Below the pieces are notes generated by a model that saw only the letters and a list, made by a program, of their open reading frames with translations, was not told the origin of the DNA and ran no database searches. Of a stretch of DNA of 64,000 nt, positions 34,528-43,443 are shown one piece after another; within the stretch, counting starts at the first letter, position 1, and each line of letters starts with the position of its first letter. A program made the translations under genes and the position numbers. The stretch spans positions 5,208,001 through 5,272,000 of the forward strand of contig NZ_CP160205.1 in assembly GCF_041080815.1 (NCBI RefSeq). The letters run 5' to 3'. The stretch comes from Mucilaginibacter yixingensis (lineage in GTDB: Bacteria; Bacteroidota; Bacteroidia; Sphingobacteriales; Sphingobacteriaceae).

Positions 34528-36147
34528 ATGAAAAGATCATTGATTGCAATTGCCTTATTGATTACAATAGGGTCATCATTCACCAGCTGCCAGAAGGGGA
34601 ATCTGATAGATAACCCTAACGTAGGCGGTGCTAATACGCTGGTGCCTTTGCCTTTGCTGTTAAACCACTTAACCGCAACCCTTATCCGTTCTGACGAGCA
34701 GCCTTTCGCGGTATCAAGCGTGGGTTCTCAATATATTATTGCTAACTACCAGTACTATCGTGGTAACAACAACTACAACTACGGTAACACTTCAGATAGC
34801 TATGATATTTTAAAGTATGCACTTAAGCTGGAGCAGCAATCAAGCCTGGCTAATAAAACCAACGTTTACTATGGTTTAAGCCAGTTCTTTAAAGCTTACT
34901 CAGGTGTTTGGTTAACGCAGCGCGTGGGCGATATTCCTTTCTCTGCTGCTGGTGATGTTAATAACCTGACGCCAAAATATGACACACAGCACGATGTTTA
35001 CAAAAGTGCGCTGACTATGCTGGATAATGCCAATACCGTTATTGGTAACCTGGTGAAACTGACTCCAACACTGGCTAATACCAAGGTTGATGCTTCTGGC
35101 GATATTTTTGGCCTTACCTATGTACAATGGCAAAAACTGATCAACGCGTACCGTCTGCGTGTACTGATCAGCCTGAGCAAACGTGCTACTGATAATGCCG
35201 ATCTGCAGATTCCACAGCAGTTTGCTACCATCATCAACAACCCAACCCAGTACCCTATCATGACCTCGAATGCAGATAACATGGTGTATGCATTTAACAC
35301 CATCAACCGTTATCCTACATTCTCACTGGGCTTTAACCCTTACAACAACTTTGCTAACCCGGGCGCTACTTATGTAAGCATTGCCGTGGCTACTAAAGAC
35401 CCTCGTTTATTTGTAAACTCTACGCCTGCACCAGCCCTGGTAACAGGTGGTAAAGCGGTTAATGATTTTACTGCTTACGTAGGTTCAGATATCAACCTGG
35501 CTCAATCAGCCCTGTTAGATAACTCTAACAAAGGCCAGTACTCTTTCTCTAACTTTAACCGCTACTACGTATCAAGCAGCGGCGCAAGTGCAGAGCCATT
35601 CATCTTTATTGGTTACCCGGAGATGTGCTTTAACATTGCCGAGGCTATTAACAGAGGTTGGGTTACCGGTACTGCCAGCACCTGGTACCTGGCCGGTATC
35701 AATGCATCATTGGCTAACTTTGGTTTAACTCAGGGTCAGTCGCTGAACATCACCTTCCCTATTTCTTCTACAGACGCCGCTATCAACCCACGTGGTTTGA
35801 AACAGGGCGATGTGTGGGGTACTGCTACCGCAGATATTGCTACTTTCTTAGCTAACGTAGCTTATGCCGGTAACAACACCACTGGTTTAAACCAGATTCT
35901 TACCCAGAAATATATGGCCATGGTTATCAACTCTGGCTGGGAACCGTTCTTTAACTTCCGCCGTACCGGTGTGCCTGCGTTTGCACAGGGTGGTGCCGGT
36001 ATTGGTACGCCAAACCTGCAGATCCCTCGTCGTTGGTTATATCCATCAACCGAGGCTTCTTACAATACCGATAACTATAAAGCAGCCCTTAGTTCACAAT
36101 ATGGCGGCACAGATGATCCTACAAAGGATAGCTGGCTGACCAAGTAA
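34528..36147 (+). CDS. SusD/RagB-like nutrient-binding outer membrane lipoprotein
   Basis: A 539-residue lipoprotein with signal RSLIAIALLITIGSSFTSCQ and lipobox FTSC. It resembles the second SusD-like group (SusD/RagB nutrient-binding lipoprotein): NVYYGLSQFFKAYSGVWLTQ, YVQWQKLINAYRLRVLISLS, FIFIGYPEMCFNIAEAINRG and ILTQKYMAMVINSGWEPFFN, followed by FRRTG near the end. It is the surface lid for the SusC partner. A strong terminator 22 bases after the stop separates it from the phosphatase gene. Confidence 0.93.
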   Translation: MKRSLIAIALLITIGSSFTSCQKGNLIDNPNVGGANTLVPLPLLLNHLTATLIRSDEQPFAVSSVGSQYIIANYQYYRGNNNYNYGNTSDSYDILKYALKLEQQSSLANKTNVYYGLSQFFKAYSGVWLTQRVGDIPFSAAGDVNNLTPKYDTQHDVYKSALTMLDNANTVIGNLVKLTPTLANTKVDASGDIFGLTYVQWQKLINAYRLRVLISLSKRATDNADLQIPQQFATIINNPTQYPIMTSNADNMVYAFNTINRYPTFSLGFNPYNNFANPGATYVSIAVATKDPRLFVNSTPAPALVTGGKAVNDFTAYVGSDINLAQSALLDNSNKGQYSFSNFNRYYVSSSGASAEPFIFIGYPEMCFNIAEAINRGWVTGTASTWYLAGINASLANFGLTQGQSLNITFPISSTDAAINPRGLKQGDVWGTATADIATFLANVAYAGNNTTGLNQILTQKYMAMVINSGWEPFFNFRRTGVPAFAQGGAGIGTPNLQIPRRWLYPSTEASYNTDNYKAALSSQYGGTDDPTKDSWLTK

Positions 36148-36168
36148 TAACCGTTTCTCTAAATCTTT

Positions 36169-36209
36169 ACAGGGATTTCCGCAAGGCAATCCCTGTATTT
36201 TATTTTAAT
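36169..36209 (+). terminator. Terminator behind the susCD pair
   Basis: ACAGGGATT / AATCCCTGT with a ten-base loop followed by ATTTTATTTTAATA. It ends only seven bases before the phosphatase start codon, so it may act as a partial terminator or attenuator. Confidence 0.72.
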
Positions 36210-36215
36210 ACAACT

Positions 36216-37034
36216 ATGAAAAAACTATTCATCTTTTTGGGGCTAAGCATTGCCGCAACTTTTAGCGCAAGCGCACAAATTGCCGACAGCGTACAGCGTC
36301 ATGTAGTGCTGCAGGGTGCCGCCAACTTTCGCGATCTGGGTGGTTACAAAACTGCCGATGGTCGCCAGGTAAAATGGGGTAAAGTTTACCGCAGTGCCGA
36401 TATCAGCAAGCTAACTGAAACCGACCTTGCCGAACTGGAAAAACGCCACGTAAAATATGATGTGGATCTGCGCGGTCACCAGGAATCGGCCCAGGCACCT
36501 GATAAACTGAACCCGGGGACTGATTACATTTTATGCCCCGCCGGCAGCGACAGCCTGAGCACCATGACCCGCGATTTTGCTGCCCACAAACCAGCTGATT
36601 CTATTATGTTGGCCTTTTATAACAATACCCGTTATTTAACAGACCGTTACAAGCCATTCTTCCGGAAACTGATGGCCGTACCTGCTGGTGATGCACTGGT
36701 TTTCCATTGCACTGCTGGTAAAGACCGTACAGGTATTGCCGCCGCATTGTTTCTGTATAGCCTGGGTGTGCCATACAACACCATTGTTGACGATTACACC
36801 GCCACTAACTACTACCGCCAGAACGAGAATGCCAAATCTATAGCTGCTATTGCTGTTATGATGAACATTGATAAAGAGTCGGCTAAAAAGATGATGGGCG
36901 CTAAGCAAGAATACATTGGCGCTACTTTCAACGCCATCAAAAAGCAATACGGTTCTGTAGATAATTTCCTGAAGAACCAGATAGGTCTGAGCAACAAAGA
37001 CCTGAAACAATTGCGCGATAAGTATTTGCAATAA
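36216..37034 (+). CDS. Secreted tyrosine-phosphatase-like (Y_phosphatase3) enzyme
   Basis: A 272-residue protein with a signal peptide (KKLFIFLGLSIAATFSASAQ). NFRDLGGYKTADGRQVKWGK and YRSADISKLTETD open the family domain. The catalytic P-loop is HCTAGKDRTG with Cys165 and Arg171, followed by VPYNTIVDDYTATN. The family dephosphorylates phosphotyrosine or phosphoinositides. Exported to the periplasm beside a SusCD pair and the phn operon, it could release phosphate from imported organic phosphoesters; this is contextual inference. Confidence 0.9.
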   Translation: MKKLFIFLGLSIAATFSASAQIADSVQRHVVLQGAANFRDLGGYKTADGRQVKWGKVYRSADISKLTETDLAELEKRHVKYDVDLRGHQESAQAPDKLNPGTDYILCPAGSDSLSTMTRDFAAHKPADSIMLAFYNNTRYLTDRYKPFFRKLMAVPAGDALVFHCTAGKDRTGIAAALFLYSLGVPYNTIVDDYTATNYYRQNENAKSIAAIAVMMNIDKESAKKMMGAKQEYIGATFNAIKKQYGSVDNFLKNQIGLSNKDLKQLRDKYLQ

Positions 37035-37041
37035 TTTTCTG

Positions 37042-37141
37042 CCTCACCCCAACCCCTCTCCAAAGGAGAGGAACTCACAAATGCATTTTACCAATATACG
37101 GGTAAAGCCCCTCTCCTTTGGAGAGGGGTTGGGGTGAGGTT
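37042..37141. repeat. Intergenic palindromic repeat, family B
   Basis: CCTCACCCCAACCCCTCTCC at 37042 pairs perfectly with GGAGAGGGGTTGGGGTGAGG ending at 37139, and both arms contain an inner CTCC..GGAG hairpin. It is the cleanest copy of this family. Confidence 0.9.
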
Positions 37142-37151
37142 TTTAACCACT

Positions 37152-37592
37152 ATGATCACCCAATTCACCATAAGAGATGCCCGCGAGGCAGACATTCCCG
37201 AACTGAGCCTACTGCTCACCCAGCTAGGCTATCCCTGCACGCCCGAAGAGGTAAAAGTGCGTTTTGACGCATGGGCCAATCACCCTGATCACCGTACGCT
37301 GGTGATCTGTGATGGCGACCGCCTGGCCGGCATGACCGGTTTAATGAAAAGCCTTTGGGTGGAGAAAAACGGCACCTATGTGCGCATCCTGGCCTTTGTG
37401 ATCCATGAAGATTATCGTGGCCAAAAGATAGGTAAACAACTGCTACAGGCGGTGGATACCTGGGCGCACGAGATTGGCGCCAATACCATTGTAGTAAATA
37501 GTGGCAACCGCGAGGAACGCATCCCAGCGCACCACTTTTACCAGAATAATGGTTACAAAAGCTATGCGCTGGGTTTTGTAAAATCGCTTTAA
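37152..37592 (+). CDS. GNAT family N-acetyltransferase
   Basis: A 146-residue acetyltransferase. The start is set at 37152 (MITQFTIRDAREADI) because the six extra upstream residues come from the flanking repeat. The fold is seen in IPELSLLLTQLGYPCTPEEV, IRILAFVIHEDYRGQKIGKQ (acetyl-CoA loop, Q/RxxGxG-like) and AHHFYQNNGYKSYALGF. The substrate is unknown; small GNATs of this type acetylate amines. It converges on and overlaps the phospholipase gene by four bases. Confidence 0.88.
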   Translation: MITQFTIRDAREADIPELSLLLTQLGYPCTPEEVKVRFDAWANHPDHRTLVICDGDRLAGMTGLMKSLWVEKNGTYVRILAFVIHEDYRGQKIGKQLLQAVDTWAHEIGANTIVVNSGNREERIPAHHFYQNNGYKSYALGFVKSL

Positions 37593-40141
37593 ACGGTGCG
37601 GCCCATCAATGGGTCGCTTTGGCTGTGTTTGCCGGTTTCTACGCGGCCGGCGTAGCGTTGTTCAAATAGTTCGGCACCGTTCACTTTCAGGCTTACATCA
37701 TACCAGCCGAAACTTTTTTCTAGCGGTAATGCAATGTTTGCCGATGCACCTGCAGCCAGCGTTTGCTGTTTGCTGCCGGTTTTGTAAGCATTGTCTGTCA
37801 GCGTTACCGTGTGCGGCCTGCTATCATTATTTTTTATGCTGATGACAAGGTTGCCCGTTAGTTGATTTTTGCTGATGCGATTGCGCTCGTAAGCTACCGT
37901 CGCTTCAACTTGCGGATTGCTGGCGTCACCTTTAAACTCGCGGTAAAAGCCGTTGGGGCCGTAAGCGCGCAGGTGATATTGTTTAGTCTCGAATGCATCC
38001 AGCGGCCATTGATCGTTCAGCGTATCGCCTGGTTTAACAGCGTAGGCCCAGGTGCGCAACGGATCTGATTTTGCGGCATCGGCCTGGCTCTGGTAATTGC
38101 CCATAGCGTAAATATTGAACGGCACGCCGGCTGTTTTCGATCCAAAAATGTCTTTCCCGTTTTTAAAGCTGATGTTAAAGGCTTTTTTATCTGCCGAGAG
38201 GTTGCCATCAACATACAACTCATAGGGTAACGCGCATGATGGGCGGACGCCTTGCTCTTGTTGCGGCAAATAGTTTACATCTTGCACCTGGCGGATCTGT
38301 TGCTGCTCCTCGGCCGTAAAGTTTTTATAGGCCGATGGTAGTTCTTTAAACTTGGCTTTGTGAATGCCGGGTATAAAAATGTCTTTGTTTAAGAATTCGG
38401 GATTGGCCGCCTTTTGCTGATCCTGATTTCTAAAAGCAGATGACAGGTCGCCGCAAATGGTGCGGCGCCAATCAGATATGTTGGGTTCGGCAACGGTTTT
38501 GCCGGTTTTGTGCGACAGGAATTTCTCCAGGAATTGTAGCGTAGAGGTATGATCAAACACCTCTGAGTTTACCCAGCCGCCTTTTGACCATGGCGAGGCA
38601 ATCACCATCGGCACACGGAAACCCAGTCCGATAGAACTCTCGCGACTGTATTTCTCCGGGAAATCATGACGCTCGTTCTCCTGCTCCCAGGTCACAAAAT
38701 CTGGACGGGTATCAATGCCCTCGGAGGCTTTGCCTGTACCGGTTTTATGCGGATGTGGCGCAGTAAACGGAGGCACATGGTCAAAATAGCCATCGTTCTC
38801 ATCATAGGTAAGGATGAAAATGGTTTTCTTCCAAACGTCGGGGTTTTGCGTTAAAATGTCCAATACCTCAGACACGTACCAGGCACCGTACCAAGGAGCA
38901 GACGGGTGGTCTGAAAAGTTTTCGGGCGATGACAACCATGATACGGTTGGCAACTGCCCGTTCTTTACATCCTGGCGAAACTGGTGGAGTACGTCGCCCT
39001 TCGGCACCTGCATTTTGCGGGTCTGCCCGGCATCGTCATAGCTCAATTCGGTCAGCTGATGATAGTCTGGATCATTCAGGTTGGTATCAAAAGCTTTTTT
39101 ATGCAGATTTTGTTCGTGCGCACTCAGTGAACTGAATGGGCGCTTGGCGGCATCTGCCAGTTTCTGGTTAACGTCGGTCAGTTGTTTTTCTTTGTCCTGC
39201 AGTTGCTTTTGTAGCACGGTGGCCTCATCGCCGGCAGGCTGGGCGGCCAGTTTTTGTTTTAGGGTGGCAATTTGGGCTGGTAGTTCGGCCTGCTGTTTCC
39301 TTAACTGCGCCTGGTGTTTAGGGTGCAGATGGATGTTATACTGACCGAAAAACTCCAGCGGGTTATCCTGAAAATTAGATAGCCATGGGTCTTCTTCGCC
39401 CTCAAAACCTACATCGATGCTCATTTCGTTCTGGTAACATTTCCAGGAGATGCCGGCAGCTTCCAGGCGCTCGGGGAAAGTCGGCCAGTTGAGCGTGCCA
39501 TAATCCATATCCTCGTTCCAAACATGGGCGCGCGCGTTTTCATCCAGCTGATTGCGTACGGAACCCGTCCAAAAGTATAAACGGTTGGGGTTGGTGCCAG
39601 TTAACGAAGAGCAGAAATGCTGATCGCACACGGTAAAGGCATCAGCAAAAGCGTAGTAGAATGGAATATCCTCGCGATTATGGTAACCCATGGTGAGGGG
39701 CATGTGGCTGTATTCGGGTGTGCTGGAGTGCTTTTCGTCCAGCCATTTATCGTGTTTGCCGTCATTATGGGCATTTACCTGGTTGGCCCACGAGTGCGGC
39801 AGCGAGTGCATCCAGGTGGCTTTGGTGTTTTTGATATCCAGGCGGAAGGGTGCATAAGTTTGCCCCTCTTTATTGCTTTGCAGCCAAACCGGATTCTGAT
39901 TAGCCAAACGAATTGCCCGAGGGTCATTATACCCGCGTACACCACGCAGGGTACCAAAACAATGATCGAACGAGCGGTTTTCCTGCATCAGCAGTACTAC
40001 GTGCTCGGCATCAAGGTAAGTGCTGCCCTCGGCAGCGTTAATGGCCAGGGCTTTGGCAATGGCGGCGGGCATTACGCCGGCCAAACCGGCAGCTCCTGTT
40101 AACAGGGCCGCTTTTTTTATAAAATCTCTTCTGCTTTCCAT
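37589..40141 (-). CDS. Phosphocholine-specific phospholipase C, exported
   Basis: An 850-residue phosphoesterase-family enzyme. The twin-arginine signal is SRRDFIKKAALLTGAAGLAG. The catalytic region opens with VVLLMQENRSFDHCFGTLRG and VRGYNDPRA and continues with SSLTGTNPNRLYFWTG, LTYDENDGYFDHVPPF and GFRVPMVIASPWSKGG. Two DUF756-type beta domains fill the last 200 residues (LYVDGNLSADKKAFNISFKN; VTLTDNAYKTGSKQQTLAAG). The enzyme splits phosphatidylcholine or sphingomyelin to diacylglycerol or ceramide and phosphocholine. A Gln/Lys-rich coiled coil at about 270-335 (LRKQQAELPAQIATLKQKLA) is inserted in the catalytic domain. It starts directly after the transporter stop codon. Confidence 0.92.
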   Translation of the reverse strand: MESRRDFIKKAALLTGAAGLAGVMPAAIAKALAINAAEGSTYLDAEHVVLLMQENRSFDHCFGTLRGVRGYNDPRAIRLANQNPVWLQSNKEGQTYAPFRLDIKNTKATWMHSLPHSWANQVNAHNDGKHDKWLDEKHSSTPEYSHMPLTMGYHNREDIPFYYAFADAFTVCDQHFCSSLTGTNPNRLYFWTGSVRNQLDENARAHVWNEDMDYGTLNWPTFPERLEAAGISWKCYQNEMSIDVGFEGEEDPWLSNFQDNPLEFFGQYNIHLHPKHQAQLRKQQAELPAQIATLKQKLAAQPAGDEATVLQKQLQDKEKQLTDVNQKLADAAKRPFSSLSAHEQNLHKKAFDTNLNDPDYHQLTELSYDDAGQTRKMQVPKGDVLHQFRQDVKNGQLPTVSWLSSPENFSDHPSAPWYGAWYVSEVLDILTQNPDVWKKTIFILTYDENDGYFDHVPPFTAPHPHKTGTGKASEGIDTRPDFVTWEQENERHDFPEKYSRESSIGLGFRVPMVIASPWSKGGWVNSEVFDHTSTLQFLEKFLSHKTGKTVAEPNISDWRRTICGDLSSAFRNQDQQKAANPEFLNKDIFIPGIHKAKFKELPSAYKNFTAEEQQQIRQVQDVNYLPQQEQGVRPSCALPYELYVDGNLSADKKAFNISFKNGKDIFGSKTAGVPFNIYAMGNYQSQADAAKSDPLRTWAYAVKPGDTLNDQWPLDAFETKQYHLRAYGPNGFYREFKGDASNPQVEATVAYERNRISKNQLTGNLVISIKNNDSRPHTVTLTDNAYKTGSKQQTLAAGASANIALPLEKSFGWYDVSLKVNGAELFEQRYAGRVETGKHSQSDPLMGRTV

Positions 40142-41476
40142 TTATATCATTTCAACCGAAGCGGGTTGATTGGTAGTTGTTTGTGCTGTTGATTTGTCTG
40201 ACCTGGTGGCGTTGGCGTTCTGTAAAAAATAGATTAGCGATAATACAGCGGCCACACCGCCAACTACGGCCACCACAATAGTGCCCGCATTAAAAAAGTT
40301 TAACCAACTGATGCTGCTTATCCCCAACTCCTTGGCCAATAGAACCGCCACGCTGCCCAGGTAACCAATGGCATCGGCAATGCAGATCAAAAAGCCTACG
40401 TTACTGCGGTAGTTGAAAGCGGCAATCATCCGGTCAAAGAAAACGGAATTATAGGGCACGTAGCCCATATAAAGACCCAGCCCGGCGATGGTCATCCACG
40501 TAACCGGACTAATCTGGTGGTTGTTATAAAGCACGGTGCCTACGCCTACCATCACAAACCCGGCAATCATCATGATGTGGATAATACTAAAGGCTAACAG
40601 GTTTCTTTTAACTAATATAAGCAAACCCAGGGCAACCAATACGGTAACGGCAATAATACTATCAATACTGGCATATAACGATGGGGTTTTAATGCCCATT
40701 CCGGCCCAGATCTCTACCTCAAAGTTATCGCGTACATCGCGCATGATGTTCAGCATCAGGTAGGTAATTACGGCTAGTAGAATACCCGGGAAGAAGCGGA
40801 TAACAAACTGGCGGCGTTCTTCGGCGCTCATTGGGGCGCGTTCGGTGCGCAGGCGTTTATCCTCATCGTTTGGTGGAGGCATAATCTCCAGGCAAAACAT
40901 AAACACGACGAGCGGCAACACAAATAATGCCCCGGTAAGAAAAGGCATATAAAATTCGCTCACATGAAAAACGTTCATGAGCGTGCGGCCAACAAACTTT
41001 ACAAAGCCCGAAGCAAAGATGAGGCTGATGGCCATCACCGCAGCCATAAACTCGGTAGAGCGACGGCCCTCGATATAACCGAACACCAGGCCCCAGATCA
41101 TCCCCAGTGGCAGGCCGTTGATGAACAAAAAGATGATGTTATAAGGCGGCGGCACCAACGCAAACCCCAGCAAAGCCAGCCAGGCAACGCCAATAAACAG
41201 CAAAATACTTCTGCCCCGGTTAGCCTGCTTAACTTCTGCCACGTAACGGATGCCATAAAACTTGCTGATAGTATAGCCTAGCACCTGCACAATAACCAAC
41301 CAAACTTTATAATCTATATGCCAATACTCGTGCCCGCTAAAAGTGGCGGCGGTAAATGCCTTGCGCATAGAGTACATACAGGTATAGGTACCAAACGAGG
41401 CGATGGCCGCCATTATGGTTAAACCTGAGTAGTGCCATTGGGCCACCCTTGTACGGAGTTTCTCTTTGAATTGCAT
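40142..41476 (-). CDS. DUF5690-type MFS-like transporter
   Basis: A 444-residue inner-membrane protein with about 12 hydrophobic segments. It contains FGTYTCMYSMRKAFTAATFS, PLGMIWGLVFGYIEGRRSTE and YMGYVPYNSVFFDRMIAAFN. This is the MFS-like DUF5690 family; the MRKAFTAATF start is reminiscent of organophosphate/phosphate antiporters of the GlpT type, which is an inference. The phospholipase C gene begins directly behind its stop codon, so the two are co-translated, and a role in taking up a phospholipase product is plausible. Confidence 0.85.
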   Translation of the reverse strand: MQFKEKLRTRVAQWHYSGLTIMAAIASFGTYTCMYSMRKAFTAATFSGHEYWHIDYKVWLVIVQVLGYTISKFYGIRYVAEVKQANRGRSILLFIGVAWLALLGFALVPPPYNIIFLFINGLPLGMIWGLVFGYIEGRRSTEFMAAVMAISLIFASGFVKFVGRTLMNVFHVSEFYMPFLTGALFVLPLVVFMFCLEIMPPPNDEDKRLRTERAPMSAEERRQFVIRFFPGILLAVITYLMLNIMRDVRDNFEVEIWAGMGIKTPSLYASIDSIIAVTVLVALGLLILVKRNLLAFSIIHIMMIAGFVMVGVGTVLYNNHQISPVTWMTIAGLGLYMGYVPYNSVFFDRMIAAFNYRSNVGFLICIADAIGYLGSVAVLLAKELGISSISWLNFFNAGTIVVAVVGGVAAVLSLIYFLQNANATRSDKSTAQTTTNQPASVEMI

Positions 41477-41715
41477 TGAACTGAGCGTTTAGGCCGCTGC
41501 AAAAGGCAACAGCATATCAATTCAATATTAAGACTGTGTTATAAACAGTTCAGTAAATGCAGGTTAAGTGTAAATTAAGTATTTTCAAATAGTTAAGTGT
41601 AGTGTGAAATTATGGTTACGCGCCACTGGCAATAGCCTGTGATTGAAAAGCATAAAACTAACTTAACATGAAGTAGATAGCTTTGCCACTACCATCAACA
41701 TAAAACCATTACCCC

Positions 41716-42468
41716 ATGCCCCTAAAGTATTTAAGTTTATTGCTGCTGTTGTTAATTGGTCGGTTGGCCAACGCGCAGCAGTTGCCCAACGCCCACTCGC
41801 ATAATGATTATAACAAGGCAGAGCCTTTTGATCATGCTTATCGCAATGGTTTTGGATCAATAGAGGCCGATGTTTTTCTGCGGAAGGGGCGGTTGTTGGT
41901 ATCGCATGATACGGCAAGCCTTTCAACCAGTCGTTCGCTGACCAGGATGTATCTGAAACCGTTGCGTAAGGCCTTGAAGAAAGATACCTCGCGCCGTATA
42001 ACCTTGTTGGTAGACTTGAAGGAGAGTTATAGCAGCATCCTCCCTGAGTTGATCCGTGAGCTGAAACCGTTACGTAAGTTTTGTAAAGGCTATAACCTGA
42101 ATGGCCGACTGCAAATCCTCATCAGCGGCAACAGGCCATTGCCGGCACTGTTTGTAAATTACCCGGATTATCTCTGGTTTGATGAAGATTTGAAACACCC
42201 CTATGATGCCGTGGCGCAGAGCAAGATAGGGCAAATTAGTCTCCGGTTCTCTGATTATGCCAGCTGGAAAGGTGTTGGGCCGATGCCTGCCGAAGACGAA
42301 CAACGCGTAAAAGCCGTGATAAAGGCCGTACACGCCATGCACAAACCCATCCGTTTTTGGGATGCACCCGATAGCCCCGCCGGTTGGACGAAGTTATTGC
42401 AGCTGGGTGTGGATATGATTGGTACGGACCATATTGATGAGCTGACAGCGTTTTGGAAACAACGCTAG
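41716..42468 (+). CDS. Secreted PI-PLC/GDPD-like phosphodiesterase
   Basis: A 250-residue protein with a signal peptide (LKYLSLLLLLLIGRLANAQQ). The TIM-barrel phosphodiesterase start is LPNAHSHNDYNKAEPFDHAY, followed by FGSIEADVFLRKGRLLVSHD (metal-binding E, D and H), LLVDLKE, and the end GVDMIGTDHIDELTAFW. The family groups glycerophosphodiesterase and PI-PLC-like proteins (Aim6-like). It would cleave glycerophosphodiesters in the periplasm. It is divergent from the phospholipase C-transporter pair, with 239 bases between that show no other gene. Confidence 0.85.
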   Translation: MPLKYLSLLLLLLIGRLANAQQLPNAHSHNDYNKAEPFDHAYRNGFGSIEADVFLRKGRLLVSHDTASLSTSRSLTRMYLKPLRKALKKDTSRRITLLVDLKESYSSILPELIRELKPLRKFCKGYNLNGRLQILISGNRPLPALFVNYPDYLWFDEDLKHPYDAVAQSKIGQISLRFSDYASWKGVGPMPAEDEQRVKAVIKAVHAMHKPIRFWDAPDSPAGWTKLLQLGVDMIGTDHIDELTAFWKQR

Positions 42469-42542
42469 TAGAACGAAAAGGATCGGGGGATTTGCCGGAC
42501 GGATATTGTTTTTATTAGAATTAAAGCCTATTTTCATTTTAA

Positions 42543-43379
42543 ATGAAACCTATATCACTGCTCTTACTCCTGCTATTATTCAGCATTTGGGGATTTGCCC
42601 AGACTTATGATCCGCTTAGTTTAAGCAAGCGCATATTCTCAAGGGATACAATGCCTGATTTGTCTAAGTACAGTACTGACGAATATCAGGGACACCCAAA
42701 CGGTACGGATTTGCCGTCTTATTTTACACCGTCTTTTGAATTATTGGGTCAGACAGCCAACACCGCAGTTGTTTGTATGGCGATAACCGACACCACTGGC
42801 AATGTTTTGAATGCTTATCTGCATTTTAAACATGAAACGGTTTGGAAACTGGCCGCCTTTCGAGCTCTCGCTATGACAGGAATTATACAGCAGGTTAATG
42901 CAGAGTTAAAAGCCATGAAACCGGCACAAATTGATAGCATTATTGCGTCAAAGCCAGTGGATGGAGTAGATCAACGAATATTTAAGTCTAAAGAGGAGTA
43001 TCAGTTCGTGTTAGACAATAGCAGTTTGACCCTTGCATCAGACGATAAATTGGTGGCACATTTTAATCATCATCGCCAGTTATTTGAACAGTTGAAGGAT
43101 GAATTGTTAGCAAATAATAATGCGTCAGCTTTTGAGAAAGATGTAAAAACGAAAGCTGACGGTATGAAGCCGCGGATTAATGCATTGCTGATAAGTAATG
43201 TAACGGCAAAGGGAGATACACGTTGCACCGGCCTTGATTTCTTAATAGGCGGAATTACAGATAATTCAGTAGGCTATCTATATTTTAAGAATGAGAAAGA
43301 TGTGCCAGAAATGTCACCCGGCGAATACATTATGATCAGAAAATTGGGCAACGGGTGGTACTTGTATAAAACCACGTAA
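42543..43379 (+). CDS. Secreted hypothetical protein
   Basis: A 278-residue protein I do not recognise. The signal peptide is SLLLLLLLFSIWGFAQ. The mature part is mainly alpha-helical by eye (LAAFRALAMTGIIQQVNAEL; FEQLKDELLANNNASAFEKD) and ends with a beta-rich segment (FLIGGITDNSVGYLYFKNEK; YIMIRKLGNGWYLYKTT). One pair of cysteines may be structural. It follows the GDPD-like gene by 74 bases and could be co-transcribed. Confidence 0.72.
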   Translation: MKPISLLLLLLLFSIWGFAQTYDPLSLSKRIFSRDTMPDLSKYSTDEYQGHPNGTDLPSYFTPSFELLGQTANTAVVCMAITDTTGNVLNAYLHFKHETVWKLAAFRALAMTGIIQQVNAELKAMKPAQIDSIIASKPVDGVDQRIFKSKEEYQFVLDNSSLTLASDDKLVAHFNHHRQLFEQLKDELLANNNASAFEKDVKTKADGMKPRINALLISNVTAKGDTRCTGLDFLIGGITDNSVGYLYFKNEKDVPEMSPGEYIMIRKLGNGWYLYKTT

Positions 43380-43443
43380 TTAAAAAATGCCCTCCGACAT
43401 TGCGCCGAAGAGCATTTAACTATAACTGATTATTAATGGAGGC

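Noticed and set aside
39617..40102. A 161-codon plus-strand frame opposite the phospholipase C gene
   Set aside because: It lies wholly inside a well-matched gene and shows no recognisable domain; it is a shadow frame.
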